Of a DNA stretch of 64,000 bases, positions 23,923-35,222 are shown piece after piece. The translations under genes and the position numbers were made by a program. A model generated the notes under the pieces. It saw nothing but the letters and a program-made list of their open reading frames with translations, did not search any database and was not told the origin of the DNA. The stretch's first letter is position 1, and each line of letters opens with the position of its first letter. Origin of the DNA: Allodiplogaster sudhausi (taxonomy: Eukaryota; Nematoda; Chromadorea; Rhabditida; Diplogasteridae); NCBI GenBank assembly GCA_945643635.1, contig CALZFC010000016.1, forward strand, positions 5,507,501 through 5,571,500, read 5' to 3'.

Positions 23923-24385
23923 GTTCCGGCCAGAGGTGGGAATGGGCCCAAAATTTTTGGGCCAGCCCGGCCCGTCGGGCCCTAAGTCTCAGACCGGCCC
24001 GGCCGGAAATTTTGGGCCCGGCCCGTGGGCCCGTTTGAGCCCGATTTTAAAAAAAACCTGGAAAAAAAATGTCCAACGAGTTACAATGTGTTTTCAAATT
24101 AAGAAATTTTCATGCTCTTGCTACAAACATTCATTTTAATGTATAGAAGTAAGACTTATAGGGGAAAAATGAACAAATATAAGAAGTTTTGCACTTATCA
24201 ATACCATCCAGTCGTCATGACTGGACAACATTGTGTACTTATCGGGCCCAATCGGGCCTGCGGGCCGGCCCAACTTTTCTTGGGCCCGGCCCGGCCCGGC
24301 CCGGGCCCTTGGGAAATTGGGCCAGCCCGGCCCGCGGGCCGGCCGGGCCGGGCCGGGCCGGCCCATTCCCACCTCTGGTTCCGGC
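23923..24385. mobile_element. Second hAT-type MITE, nested, 8-bp target duplication
   Basis: The element is 23931-24377 (447 bp) with inverted ends cagaggtgggaatgggcc / ggcccattcccacctctg. It is flanked by identical gttccggc at 23923-23930 and 24378-24385. The arms are GGCCC-rich, as in the MITE at 10001, but the ends and the AT-rich centre (24040-24235) differ, so it is a different family. The target itself reads agagatggtaagtggccc before and cgggccggaac-like sequence after. It therefore probably landed inside an older related GC-rich element. Confidence 0.87.
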
Positions 24386-24439
24386 CCGACTCGTGAGCTG
24401 CCCAACATTTGTCACTAAATCGCGTAATTGGAAAGACAA

Positions 24440-25150
24440 GCGATCCACCCGTGGGTTTCATGCGGGCGGAAATGATAAACACAAGACATGAAGTGCCGCA
24501 TTTGATTCATGTCCTCTTGAAGTCTTCATAAATGGGAAATTTGTTCAATTTCTGTTTTTCTTTCTTGATCAAATTTGCATCCGTCAGCGGCAATTCGACA
24601 GCCCGTCTGTATTTGTCACTGATTCTCTCGTATATCGCGCAGTAAGAATTACACTCAATGTACCCGTGGTTTTCATTCGAGCGGAAATGATAAACTAAAG
24701 CTTTATACGTCACCATTCCGTTTGTGAAACCTTTCGGCTCTTGATTTAGAAAATATACTTAAATGGTAACATAATTAATATGCTCATATAAAAGATTCTC
24801 GCTTCATCTCTGCAATAAATAATGGAAACTTTTCATAAATAAACTTTGCTCGCTCTTTCCTAGATGCATCCCGCAACCCTATTCGAACAACCCGTCTGTA
24901 TTGCCTTGCCTGGAAGTACGCTTTGCAAATAAACCCAGATTGTTACTCCAAACTCTCACAAACCGAAAACAACCAGTAATTGTATATGATGCCTTTCCAT
25001 TGTATACAAAAAAAGTAGTACCATTTATGACTTTCATAGTGTTTGCTCCTTTATTTAGTTCTTCTATTTGCTGTGCTGCATTCCATGTGCATGGGTCAGA
25101 CAAAGAAAAAGAAGCTGGAAAACTTTATCTGATGAAAACAGACAAATAGC
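24440..25150. repeat. Repeat-derived stretch with two reverse hairpin cores
   Basis: Reverse copies of the core (gcgggcggaaatgataaa and gagcggaaatgataaa) lie near 24465 and 24685. The rest carries the 23565-type repeat. The open frames here are not splice-flanked and are not called. Confidence 0.45.
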
Positions 25151-25177
25151 CGTTTCTGTCATGCAATTAGTTTGCAA

Positions 25178-25303
25178 TTATTTTTCTGCTGCCGTTGCAA
25201 ATGGAGCAGTCGGTCGACCTGTAACGAAAGAGTGAGAAAGAGGGAAAAAGAGAGAGAGAGAGAGGAAGAAAAAGAGAGAGCGAGTTAGGGAGTGACAGCG
25301 AGA

Positions 25304-25338
<35 letters not shown>

Positions 25339-26621
25339 CAAGTAAGTAAGAGAATGTATAAGAGGGCTGGTGGGAGAGAGGGAGAGGAAGAGTGAATAAG
25401 AAATGTTCAAAGTCAATGTAATCGTGAACCTGAGCACGTGACCGAGTTGTACTTGAGATTGCTCGAGCCGTCGTTGATGTAGCCTTTATTAATGGTAAGT
25501 CAATTATTTTTGTTCATCTAATTTTTGATAATGAATATGTATTTACATATGTAAATAGAAACAAAGACATCCTATTGAAGACTGCATGGGCATGCGATGA
25601 TATATTCAGCAGATATGTACATTGTACATACATGTGTGTAAATGCCGTATTCCAGTTGAAATTATCTGAATTCACAATCATATTCGGTGTGCCTACCGTA
25701 TGGCGACCAGTTCCAGGTGCCGAGAGCCGGATCGTAGACACACTCAAAGTCAAAGTCCAGGGTCTCGAGGTCGCTACCCGAGGATGAAGCGACCTTTAAA
25801 TAATTTTTATAGCCCATTTTCTCTCGCTTTTTCCTCACAAAATCATGATAGTATAGTATTTACACTTTTACAGAGTTTTAGCATGATCTCGTTGTGATAC
25901 GTGTTTATATCCATAGCATTGAAGGGTACATAGACATGGTTTACTGTAACGGCTAAATACTTAATTACTTTAAAAAATACGGATATTGTAACGCATAAAT
26001 ACGGGAATATTTATAAAATTACAAAATTAACCGTGGCATCTCCACCATCCTCGAGTGGGACGGCGAGATGAAGGGGCGAGTAGCCAGTGCACGACGCCGT
26101 CTTTGTGCAGTGTGCAGAGGTAGGATTCTTCAGTGTCAGCAAGACGTCCGCGTGCTAGTTTAATTAGCATTTAAATTTCCCGCGCGTTTTTAAATGTCGA
26201 TTCAAATGACGCACAAATCGGCATTACTGACTTCGGCACCATCTCCCGGAGGCAGAGTGTTTTTCTCGATCATTACACTAGCACAGTGGCAATGCGAGTC
26301 TGAAAGATCTCGGGGTTTCTGCTTCTCGAACACTCCCTTTACACTCTCTCACTCTCTCGTCTATCTCTCTCTCTTTCTCACTCTCTCTATTTCACTCACT
26401 CTCCATATCCTGACAAAAATGAAGTATGCATGAATGTAATCGAACATAGATACATACATACATACTTCTTAAACGTATATTACAGAATAAAATTCAGTTT
26501 TTTTCGATGTTGAACCTGCGCCGTCTGGAAGAAAGAAAAGAGCCATGGTCATTGTGAGAAAGGCCACAAGCTTCCTTCGATGCAAATCGTACAAATCGGC
26601 TCGGGATGCATCCGCACTCAT
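25178..26621 (-). CDS. Secreted C6-domain protein, complete six-exon gene
   Basis: Exons on minus: 26621-26516, 26299-26232, 26154-26032, 25793-25697, 25483-25430 and 25218-25178 (TAA). They sum to 489 nt, 162 residues, with all junctions in phase (1,0,0,1,1). Exon 1 encodes an N-terminal signal or anchor (KLVAFLTMTMALFFL). Exon 2 opens with H-C-H-C and NTLPPGDGAE. Exon 3 has the two-cysteine TASCTGYSPL block. Exon 4 carries TLDFDFEC and ends WNWSPY. Exon 5 ends YNSVTCSG. The short last exon ends the protein directly after the domain, so there is no stalk. Exon sizes 68, 97 and 54 match those of the genes at 47476, 55004 and 58833. This is the cleanest reference copy of the C6 family here. 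GA/CT tracts sit in introns 1 and 5. Its ligand or function is unknown. Confidence 0.82.
25225..25405. repeat. GA microsatellite in the last intron of the 25178 gene
   Basis: Impure gagaga on plus, so CT on the coding strand, filling the intron before the terminal exon. Confidence 0.8.
26325..26405. repeat. CT microsatellite in intron 1 of the 25178 gene
   Basis: ctctc-rich on plus, so GA on the coding strand. Confidence 0.75.
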
Positions 26622-28200
26622 CCTAAAATCATTGAGCAAATAGTTTTCAAAATCTTGGCGCTAATACTTAATTTTTTCTTTCAAGATAAAATCACAAAAT
26701 GCTACAAAGAGTCATGTTCGGTGTGCTGAAACCTGAAATGGCACCAATTAACATTAAGAAGAATGGAAGCTAATTATCACTTGTTGAAACGTGCCGTCCC
26801 GTTTTATACCAAACACTTGCCAGATGAGGCAGCAAGACAAAACATGTGATTCGTGGCAGGGCGAAAAGAGTAGTAGAGAAGAAATAGAAATTACACAGAT
26901 GTGCGCTTTCATGTTGCAAGAACTCCACCAATTCACTTTTGGCTGTTAGACAATTGGGGCTGGAACGATGGGCAGGAATAAAAAGATTCGCATAATGTTT
27001 GTTACAAAAGTCAATTAACAATTTTTCCAACCGCTGTGAAATATAAGAGTTTCATTTTAAAAATTCAGCATAATTTTTCACTATTGTAATGCTGAACGGT
27101 CTGACAAAATTGTGAAGGAACAACCACATTTCTCAACCCACAACAGGCATATGTGGGCAGAGGCCACATGAAAACCACTTGTCGATATATACCAAGAGAT
27201 GGAAGGAATGAAAAGATTGTTTGCGCAATACGTGTTTGTGATGTATGCAAGTTTGAAAAAAGTTAACAAACTTCGCCGAGCCAAGCTTCTTTACTTTTCC
27301 TTTCATAAATATAGAGAATATTTTAAAGGATGCGAAAGTTCAGGATTAAATTTGAGAGAGAAAATTTTGTAGTAAACATATTCTTTTCTTTCCCCATAAA
27401 ATTTTTCGGCGCAATGAGGTATTTTTTTCTGCTTTTTTTTTGGTTATTTTTCAATTTGTCGTTTAACATTTTATTTCTCTCATACAATCTCAAGCTTTCT
27501 TTCGAGATTAAGTGAAACAAGTAAAAATAAAGATGCAACATAAACATATATGACCAGATTTTCTAATCAACGTTCAATGTCGTGGAGGAGGACACGAAAC
27601 TTGCTCCGACGGGAACATTGAAAGGGCAAATTTGTTTTACGAATAAAGAAGCACGCGAACTTTGTCTGACGTGAGGGAGAGAAGAATGAACTTGTTGAAG
27701 GGACTACGATGAATAATGCGATCATTGAGATCTTTTGGCGATCGGGGAGAGAGAAGAATCTAAATTCACATGTAGTAGGTACTATCTAGTATATACACAC
27801 CCAACTACGATTCATTTGTGCTCTAACGTAGTTAAATTTAAATGCAGACAAAGGAACTTGCACAATAAAGTGGACTCTCTTTACCTTACTGCTATGCTCA
27901 TACTTCAGGCAACAAGAGAGTCTGTTGTTATGTCACGTTTAGTTTCGATTCTCGGAAATGTTTGAAACATCAGACGTGATGCAAAAGAATTGTTTTATTT
28001 TTCGCATAACATACATACATACGTTTCAAGTCCTTCATATTTATTTGAGTCTTCCAGTAAGATTCAAAAAGCAGATATGATTTTTTCCGGAAAATTATTA
28101 TTGTGACAAGCTTTCAAAAGATTTCCTCTTTTTTAAAATTTATTCAATACTTCATAAAGATGTGACGACATTTTGAAATTAAGAGTCATAAGATTGGAGG
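26622..28200. other. Intergenic, little recognised
   Basis: Near 27160-27190 there is an inverted copy of the 4060-type repeat end. Otherwise AT-rich with no supported gene. Confidence 0.4.
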
Positions 28201-29883
28201 ATGCAAGGATTACGTTTTGAAGAATTCATGTTGACAACACTATCATGCCTGGCTCCGGGAGCAATTCCTTCAGCAGAACAACCGCTATCTCAAACTAGCG
28301 AGGCTCTAATTCTTGCCGTCTACCACATCTGTGGCCCAATCTTCACTACATTCAATATACTTTTCCTGGTTCTCATGTTATTCTTCGGGGATGCTCGTAC
28401 TAAACCTTACACTCGCCTTCAAATTCAGCTTCAGGTTGGTGATAGATTTCGTCAAGTTTCATTAAAATTCTTCCAATGTGCATTCAAGAATAAATGTTTC
28501 TATTTTTCATTATTATTTTTTGTTTTTGTCGTAATTGACTGCTCTTACAGATCACGAGTATCAGTTTTGATTTCATCTTTGATTTCCTAGCTCCGATCAG
28601 TGCCTTGCGCGAAATGGCCGTTTACTCTTGCCCAATTCGGATGATCTCAATCACCTTAGAGGACGCTCTTGTAAGCATCCGTATTTTGTGTTTCTTCAAT
28701 ATTAAAAAAACAATTGTTCTCTTATCACACAGACTTTTATTTATTTATCAATGTATTTATCTATTCATAAATCAAGTTAAATGATGTGACGATATTTTAC
28801 AACTGACTTGTCAATTGAAAAAAAAGCATTACGGGATAAAAAATAATGTGAATAATATTAATAATAATAAAAGAGGAGGGAGAGTTAAGGTATGCTGATC
28901 CTCTTTCACAACTTCAGGGCGTAATGGGGATAGCTGGTTGTTTCGTGGCCTTCTCGTACTTCTCGTGTGTACTCCACCGTCACCAGCTGGCAATGCCGCC
29001 CTCTTCCATTTGTCGTCTTCGTAACTGGCCAGCCAAGGCGGTCGTTCACGTCGCATTCATTCTTCTACTCGGCCTAGCTTGCTTGCTCTTCTACTTCATG
29101 GTTCTCAGTGCTCATCTACCGAATCAGGTTTCACTATGAATGCACAGCAAAGAAGAAATAAATGCTCTGCAATTTAGGAGTTACCAAAGAGCAAAGAGTG
29201 GCTACAGACGAAGCCAATTTTCTCTCTTTACGGACTCACTTCATCAGCCATGTTCTATTTCTCCTTGTGTACGTGATAAGAGAAAGAAAAAATTAACATA
29301 CATACATAAATTGTAAAAAAAAAATAATTTCACTTATTTTTAGGCTTGGTCTGTTCCGCCACAATTGCTTTCGTAATTGCTGTGCTAGTCTTGCACTGCC
29401 TTCATGTTTTGAGGATGCCTAGTCGTATCTTGAGCATCCGTAGTAAGGCAATGCAGAGGAGAGCCATGTTTCTTCTCTGTGCCCAGGTCGTTATTCATGA
29501 GCATAGTTATACCTTTAGATACTCGCTCCTTTTTCAGATTTTACTTCCATATTCTGTCGTTTTAATTCCAGTCGGCGGTATCATGTTTGATGTGTTCTTT
29601 GCACACATAACATATGGTAAATTGTATAAAGAATTTTCGAGTAAAAATTCCAAAATTTTTTAACAAAATCTAAATTATTCTTTGCATCAAGAAAGTATGT
29701 TTTCTCATTTATGTAAAAAAAAGAGCTTGTTGAGGTGTCTCAGCCTTCCTGTTGCCCCTCGTAAGCACTCACGGAGTGCTCAACTCGCTGTGTGTCATCG
29801 TGTTTTCGAAGAATTATCAAGCAGTGCTGAGACAACCCTTCCAACAACTGCATCGCACGTTTCGCTCATCATTTTCACCATAA
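28201..29883 (+). CDS. Serpentine chemoreceptor, Srh/Sri-like 7TM, intact
   Basis: Seven exons: 28201-28434, 28551-28670, 28918-29127, 29178-29268, 29344-29486, 29538-29616 and 29744-29883 (TAA). All junctions are in phase, giving 1017 nt and 338 residues, the usual length of these receptors. Start could instead be 28228, where the decayed copy at 30857 places its only Met. Exon 1 carries TM1; exon 2 TM2; exon 3 TM3 with a HRHQL-x-MPPS intracellular loop, plus TM4; exon 5 the AMQRRAMFLLCAQ block before TM6; and exon 7 TM7 with the STHGV-x-NSL motif. The basic C-terminal tail follows. The Q-R-R-x-A/Q before TM6 and HG in TM7 are typical of nematode Srh/Sri class receptors (7TM_GPCR_Srh/Sri). 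Expected role is odour or taste sensing at sensory-neuron cilia. No frame damage was seen. Confidence 0.85.
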
Positions 29884-30282
29884 TCCAGGAATATATATGA
29901 TGCTGTCATGGAGAGGGCTCAACGCTTCGCATTGTTCCCCTTTTTTTGAAGTATACATAGATCTTGCATACATACATAGGTATTTCATGATAGGTACAAT
30001 TATTTCATTGCCAGAAACGTATTTTAAACCACCAGCATGTAGTTGAATCATTTATGGTAGATACGGTTCTACGATATTTCAAAGAGAAGTTGAGCAGCGA
30101 CAGTAAAGCCTGGAAATATGATTAATGAGTTTTTGTTATGGTATATACATAGGACTTCTTCTTGAAGCGCGAGAAGCTTAAAGTTCTCGAGTCAGAGAAA
30201 AGAACAAACGCTAAATGTTTCCTTTTTTCGTATCCGCTGTGAATTGCCTGCGACATTTAAAACATCAGAAGCATAAGACAAA
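29884..30282. other. Intergenic downstream of the receptor
   Basis: No feature recognised. Confidence 0.4.
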
Positions 30283-30722
30283 TACCGTATTTTCTCTATT
30301 AGTACCCCCGGGGGTTCTATTTTTCAATACCCTTGCGAGAGGGGGGCACTATTAGAGGGAGGGGTTCTACTGGAGGGAGGGGTTCTATTTTTCAATATGA
30401 GACACTAAAAGTTTGATAACAACATTTTTTTCTCAAAAAAAGAAGAATCATAGCTCGAATTCATAGGAATCATCACTGGAATAGCCATTTTACCACATAT
30501 TTTGAATGAATTTGCAATCAGTTCATTGGAGAGAGCATCCCATGCCTCCAGGATCCATTCGAAGTACATCTCGAGATGAGATATTAGGCTGTTAGGAGGG
30601 GGGCACTATTGGAGGGGGGGTTCTACTAGAGGGAGGGGTTCTATTTTTCAATGGCTTTATCAGAGAGGGGTACTATTAGAGGGGGGGTTCTAATAAGGGG
30701 GGGTACTAATAGAGAATATACC
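30283..30722 (-). mobile_element. Pogo-like MITE, copy 2
   Basis: The left end is TA followed by ccgtattttctctattag. The right end is decayed (tactaatagagaatata). The centre (about 30410-30590) keeps the transposase-derived segment on the minus strand, and the G-rich arms are repeats of the gaggggttctatt unit. Compare 7527-7980 and 59030-59487. Confidence 0.72.
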
Positions 30723-30856
30723 TTAAGTTGATTTCACATGGCATAATGTGTGTTGTATTCTCTTCGTCTCACCAGCAAGCCATTAGAATTTTAACCAGAG
30801 ATCGCACTTAACTTCAAAGATGTAGTAGCTTTTTTTCAAACCTCCTTGTAGCTATA

Positions 30857-31300
30857 ATGTCTTCATCTTGCCTTGCTGGAAGTGCCATTCCTTCCAAGGA
30901 ACAGCCCTTTTCTCTAACAAGTGAAATGCTTATTATTACGAACATTGATCACATCTGTAGTACAATCTTCACTTCTTTTAATATTAATATGTATGTGTGA
31001 TCATTCTCATGCGAATGGTAAGCTACGGGGATCAGCGCTCCAAAATGTACAATCCTCTTCAGAATTCTTCTACTTGTTGATGTTGAGATTACCTTTTAAT
31101 TAGTCCTGAGAATATTTTTTCTGTCCTTGGACTAGCATTATGCACTTACATAAATATATACATAATATACCTACTTTGTCCAAACAAAAGGAATGGCATT
31201 GTTTTGGATGTGACATTGCAGCCGGTGTGATCAGCGATCTTTGCTACTTTGCACGCATTTTCTACCGCCACCAACTTTCGATGCCTCCCTCTTTTCTTTG
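30857..31300 (+). pseudogene. 5' half of a second Srh/Sri-like receptor, decayed
   Basis: 30857-31001 translates to MSSSCLAGSAIPSKEQPF and on to HICSTIFTSFNI, matching exon 1 of the intact receptor (SCLAPGAIPSAEQPL, HICGPIFTTFNI), then hits a stop. About 31221-31300 gives FYRHQLSMPPSF, matching exon 3 (HRHQLAMPPSS). The exon 2 equivalent and all later exons are not present on this strand. The 3' half of such a gene occurs inverted at 34526-35205. Confidence 0.72.
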
Positions 31301-31463
31301 ACGTTGTTAGTCGGGCATAAAAGTCGAGATGTCATCAGAATAAATATTTTTTTCCAAGAATTAATTTTTTTTTCAAATTTACGCGAAGCGAAACTACGCG
31401 CAATCTTTAAATTACTGCATTGCTATCGAAGCAAGTCATGAAAAAATAATGAAGCGCAACTCA

Positions 31464-31721
31464 TACAGTACCGCTCAACGGTGAGGTGTCACTGCCAGGT
31501 CGGCCGTACCAGCCGCTACCAAATGAGCCAAGAGGAATAGTTCATTGTTGAAAGAAAAGCTTTTTTCAGGTCATTCACAAATCAATATACGGTACTGGGA
31601 ATTTTCTTCACTAACTCCTGAAAAAGGTGAAAAAATGTTTTTCATAACGTTAAGCGATAATTTTGGTTCGTTGTCATTGATTGTAAACTTGGTTCATTTG
31701 GTTGCGGAGAGCGGTACTGTA
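31464..31721. mobile_element. Tc1/mariner-type MITE
   Basis: The ends are cagtaccgctc (31466) and gagcggtactg (31719), perfect 11-bp inverted repeats, each flanked by TA. The length is 254 bp with no coding frame. A further cagtaccgg-type end lies near 31916, possibly a solo end. Confidence 0.7.
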
Positions 31722-32040
31722 AAAAAATTAATGAATACAACTGTCAATTCATTATTCGAATTCTTAAACTTCTACTGATTTATCAGAATTATTGTCATTT
31801 AGAATCTCACGAGTAGAGAAGTAGCTACTGTAGATTTTAGATCCCCCCTCCTATTTTGCAACGCTCTCTCGTGCCAAAAACAGGCGAGATTGTACAGTTG
31901 CGCTACCGAATGTACAGTACCGGTAGACAAAATACATAATTATTCCCTGGATGACTCCTGTAAGCTCACGATAATCCTATGATTTGTGTATTCCTTTATC
32001 GTGTCATGTAGCATAGTTCACAATTTGAAGACTATTAGAA

Positions 32041-33513
32041 TCAATGTCGTTCAGAATTATTCACCGAACAGAACTGTAAGAAGGTGTTGAAATGGAATGC
32101 TCGCTTCCGCAACAAATTCTGCCGCTGTGTCTCAGAGAGTAGATCAAAGCAAGCCGCTTGACCAGCTTCTTCCAAAGTTGGCAACGCGCCCGCCACGAAA
32201 CCCTGGGAATCAGATTAATAGTTATTGAGTGATCTATTCTGTCTTTAAATTTCTAATTTGTAATATAATTTAGGGAAAATGTCTAAAGCACTCATGATAT
32301 TAAAGAAACAGTTAGCTAGCTTTATAAAAAAAACGTTACTTTTTTCAAATGCTAAAAGGGAACGAATGAAAGTTCAACCGTGTAGATGGCGCCCTCGAAA
32401 CGCATGATGACGTGTCCTTGGAGAGAAGACGCGACGTTGCAGTTCGCTTTCATCTGACCTCTGTACATGCCGTCCTGCAGCTGGTCGTCCTTCCTCTGCT
32501 TCATCGCGGCTGTTTGCAAGATCGTCGTCCGTTTTCAACGACAAGCAGAAGTGATCGAATGACGGTGGAGTCTTGCTGATTGCGGCCGGCCTGAACAGCA
32601 CAGCCGAAGACTTGGACCGGTTCAAAGAGCAGCGCCGACTGCTGCAGTGACCAGTCGAAGTTTGCTTCTCCATTTAAGGATCGGAGGTGAGCGTCAAACG
32701 GCTTTGCCTCCCATTTGCCTTCAATCAATTCATAGCGAGACATCGGAGAGTCGATATAATAAGCGCGTCTTCCGAGAATTTCGCGAATCCGTCCCGCTTC
32801 TCCTCCCGAATGCTGGAAGATTGCCCATGCGGCGACTTCAAATTCCATGACTTTTTAGCTCGAGATCACGTCACCACCGTCACAGCGAACACGGTAGCGC
32901 GACACCTTCTTCTTATCCATCCTATCTAACCAGTTTTCGTAGACGAGAATGCTGTAGTGGTTTGGATCGGTTGGTCGCTCAACAATGAGCGAGATCTCCA
33001 AGGCGATGCCAGGCGACGTTCCTTGCAAGACTTCGTAAGTGACGTCGTTGTCAAAGAAAGGTGAATTTGAGCCTACGCGCACGATCACAAACTTTTCATA
33101 GCTGATAGAAACGGGCATGAAGAGCTGGGTGGGGGTGGCGAAGCTCGCGGCATTCAAGAATCTCGAACTAAAGTGCGAAGGAAGCGGTAGAACGTACGTT
33201 GCGTTCTGAGACAATAGTGGTGACGTCAGACGGGATAGCGGAGTCATGAAATAGTGGCAGCCGAAACGACTGCGATCATAGACTCTTAGCATGGGAAAGT
33301 TGATGCTGTCGTCCTCAGGCAGAAGACGTCTTGACGCCGTCGGGAAGTCAGCGCTGTGCGCGTTGATCTGCTGAGGGTGTCGCCAGAGGATCGTATGCTC
33401 GGAGACGGCGAGCATCTTCGGCGACAGAATGGCGCATTCGTCGTGAACGTCAATGTTGCCGATCGGCGCCAGCGCACTCACTGCCATGGCTGCTGTGGAG
33501 GTCTCAAAGCGTT
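32041..33513 (-). CDS. Unrecognised gene with tiny introns
   Basis: Minus-strand exons: 33513-32893, 32850-32543, 32495-32379 and 32202-32041 (stop TGA). Introns of 42 and 47 nt close two frame breaks, since an in-frame TAA after DGGDV and a stop after SCKQPR both fall inside them. The joined protein is about 400 residues. Landmarks: SALAPIGNIDVHDEC near the start, HTILWRHPQQINAHS, SYEKFVIVRVGSNSPFF, LVYENWLDRMDKKK, then WAIFQHSGGEAGR, NCNVASSLQGHVIMRFEG, and a charged tail with LLSETQRQNLLRKRAF. The first exon follows an acceptor (catttag), so at least one exon is probably missing upstream, although ATGs at 33523 and 33485 are possible starts. No transmembrane segment is evident. I cannot assign a family; coding is supported by the open frames, composition and frame-restoring introns. 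Confidence 0.6.
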
Positions 33514-34525
33514 CTAAATGCATTCCAATGTGATAACATAAGTGCAGCTTTATTCGAATGTTTTAGAAATGTTGCGACTAGTTTGTGTGACATTTCTTTT
33601 TTTTAATTATTATATCAAGAATCAGAGCTAATTTCGAACAGAAATAATCTAACAATGCTAAATTTTTCACACAAACTAGAAAAATTGCGAACTTTCAACA
33701 AGAGCCTTACTATGTGACACGTACAATGCGCAACGAGAGACGCGAGAGATATTCAAGTGAAGAATGTTCCTCAATGTCTAAAATGGACTGCACTCGAAAC
33801 GTATATGGAGGATGCGATTCGTCGATTGAGAGCTTGGGAAAGCACAAAACGAGCACTTAATAAGGTGCAAATAAACCAAATGATTGTCACTGCTACTTGA
33901 GCATGACCTGCTCTCTTGTCTCGCCTCATTAAAAGCAGCTAATCATCGCGTCATCTCCATCCTGTCATAATTTTTAGAATTCACTTACACTCTACACCAT
34001 AAAAAACAGAGACATTTAGAAAGAAAGGCGTGTTAAAAAGGGCACTCGTTGATTTAAAAAGCATGGCAATTAACCATAAAGCAAAGTATAAATAAAGCTT
34101 ATGGTTTCCAGATTGGCTCAAGATTTTGGCTTATCACAATCTAAGTCTTGGGATATGTTGTCTGGTATTTTGGTCTCTCTCGCAATTTTCGGAAAGTTCC
34201 CACAAATGTCCGATCAAATTGTGCATTTATCGATGGACGCACGCCGATTTGTTTTACGTACATACATATTTAGATTCCCGAACTCGGGTTTTACTGTACG
34301 CCGGCATTAAAATTTCTCGATTGCACGGATTCATGCCTCAACAATTTCTATTTAATTGATACCAAATTGAAGCATAGACATTAAACACATACCGAAATCG
34401 CATTTTCGGGAATTAAATTTATGTAAAATTGCCAGTATATAAGATAAACACTTCAAAATAAAAGAGGATTAATGTCATCTTGTACAGCCTGAGGCATCAC
34501 CATGAAACCGAGTCAGTTTCTTGGA
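33514..34525. other. Intergenic or 5' flank of the 32041 gene
   Basis: Missing first exon(s) of the minus-strand gene may lie here; none could be chosen. Confidence 0.35.
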
Positions 34526-35205
34526 TTACGATGTAAATGATGCGCCGCGAAGGGTGCGATGCAGTTGTAGAAAGGGTTGTCTGAGCACCGCTTGATAATT
34601 CTTCGAAAATACGATGACACACAGCGAGTTAAGCACTCCGTGAGTGCTTACGAGGGGCAGCATTAATGACGAGACACCTCAACGAGCGCTTTTGAGACTT
34701 CATACTTTGTTGGAGTGAAGAATAATTTCGATTTCTATTTGAAATGGTTCGATTTTTACGAAAATTCACTACAAATTAACCCTGTGTTATGTTTGGGAAG
34801 AACGTATCGGATATGACACCGACAGCTGGAATGAAAACTACCGAATATGGAAGTAAAATCTGGAAAAGAAAGGGTTATATGTATGTGGTTTAACTTCTGA
34901 AGTGAACGACCTGAACCGAGAGAAGAATCATGGCTCTCCTCTGCAATGCTTTAGAACGGACACTCAAGGTACGACTTGGTCTGCTTAAAACATGTAGGCA
35001 GCGCAAGACTAGCGAAGTAAGTATGACGGCTATTATGGCAGTGCAGACGGAGCCTAATTGTAAGTGAAATTATTGTACTATTTATGTTTAATTCTTCTTT
35101 CTCTAATCACATACACAAGGAGAAATAGAACATGGCTGATGAAGTGAGAGTGTAAAGAGAGAAAATTGGCTTCGTCTGTAGCCACTCTTTGCTCTTCGGT
35201 AACAC
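34526..35205 (-). pseudogene. 3' half of an Srh/Sri-like receptor, exons 4-7
   Basis: Minus-strand exons 35205-35115 (91 nt), 35053-34911 (143 nt) and 34859-34781 (79 nt) have exactly the sizes of exons 4-6 of the intact receptor, and open frames: LPKSKEWLQTKPIFSLY, SKALQRRAMILLSVQ, ILLPYSVVFIP. The final exon ends at 34526 and keeps STHGVLNSLCVIVFSKNY, but its acceptor has changed from ctcag to a sequence without AG. Exons 1-3 are absent: a Tc1-type palindrome begins 18 bp upstream at 35223. The reading frames are well preserved, so the loss of function is recent or the piece is still transcribed. Confidence 0.78.
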
Positions 35206-35222
35206 CTGAATTTCAGAGTATG

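Noticed and set aside
24879..25103. 74-codon minus frame that looks protein-like
   Set aside because: The related repeat copy at 23565 does not preserve the frame, and no splice sites flank it. Left as repeat.
32501..32855. Nonsense mutation in the 32041-33513 gene
   Set aside because: The stop lies in a 42-nt GT-AG interval whose removal keeps the frame, so a short intron is at least as likely. The splice sites are weak, so some doubt remains.
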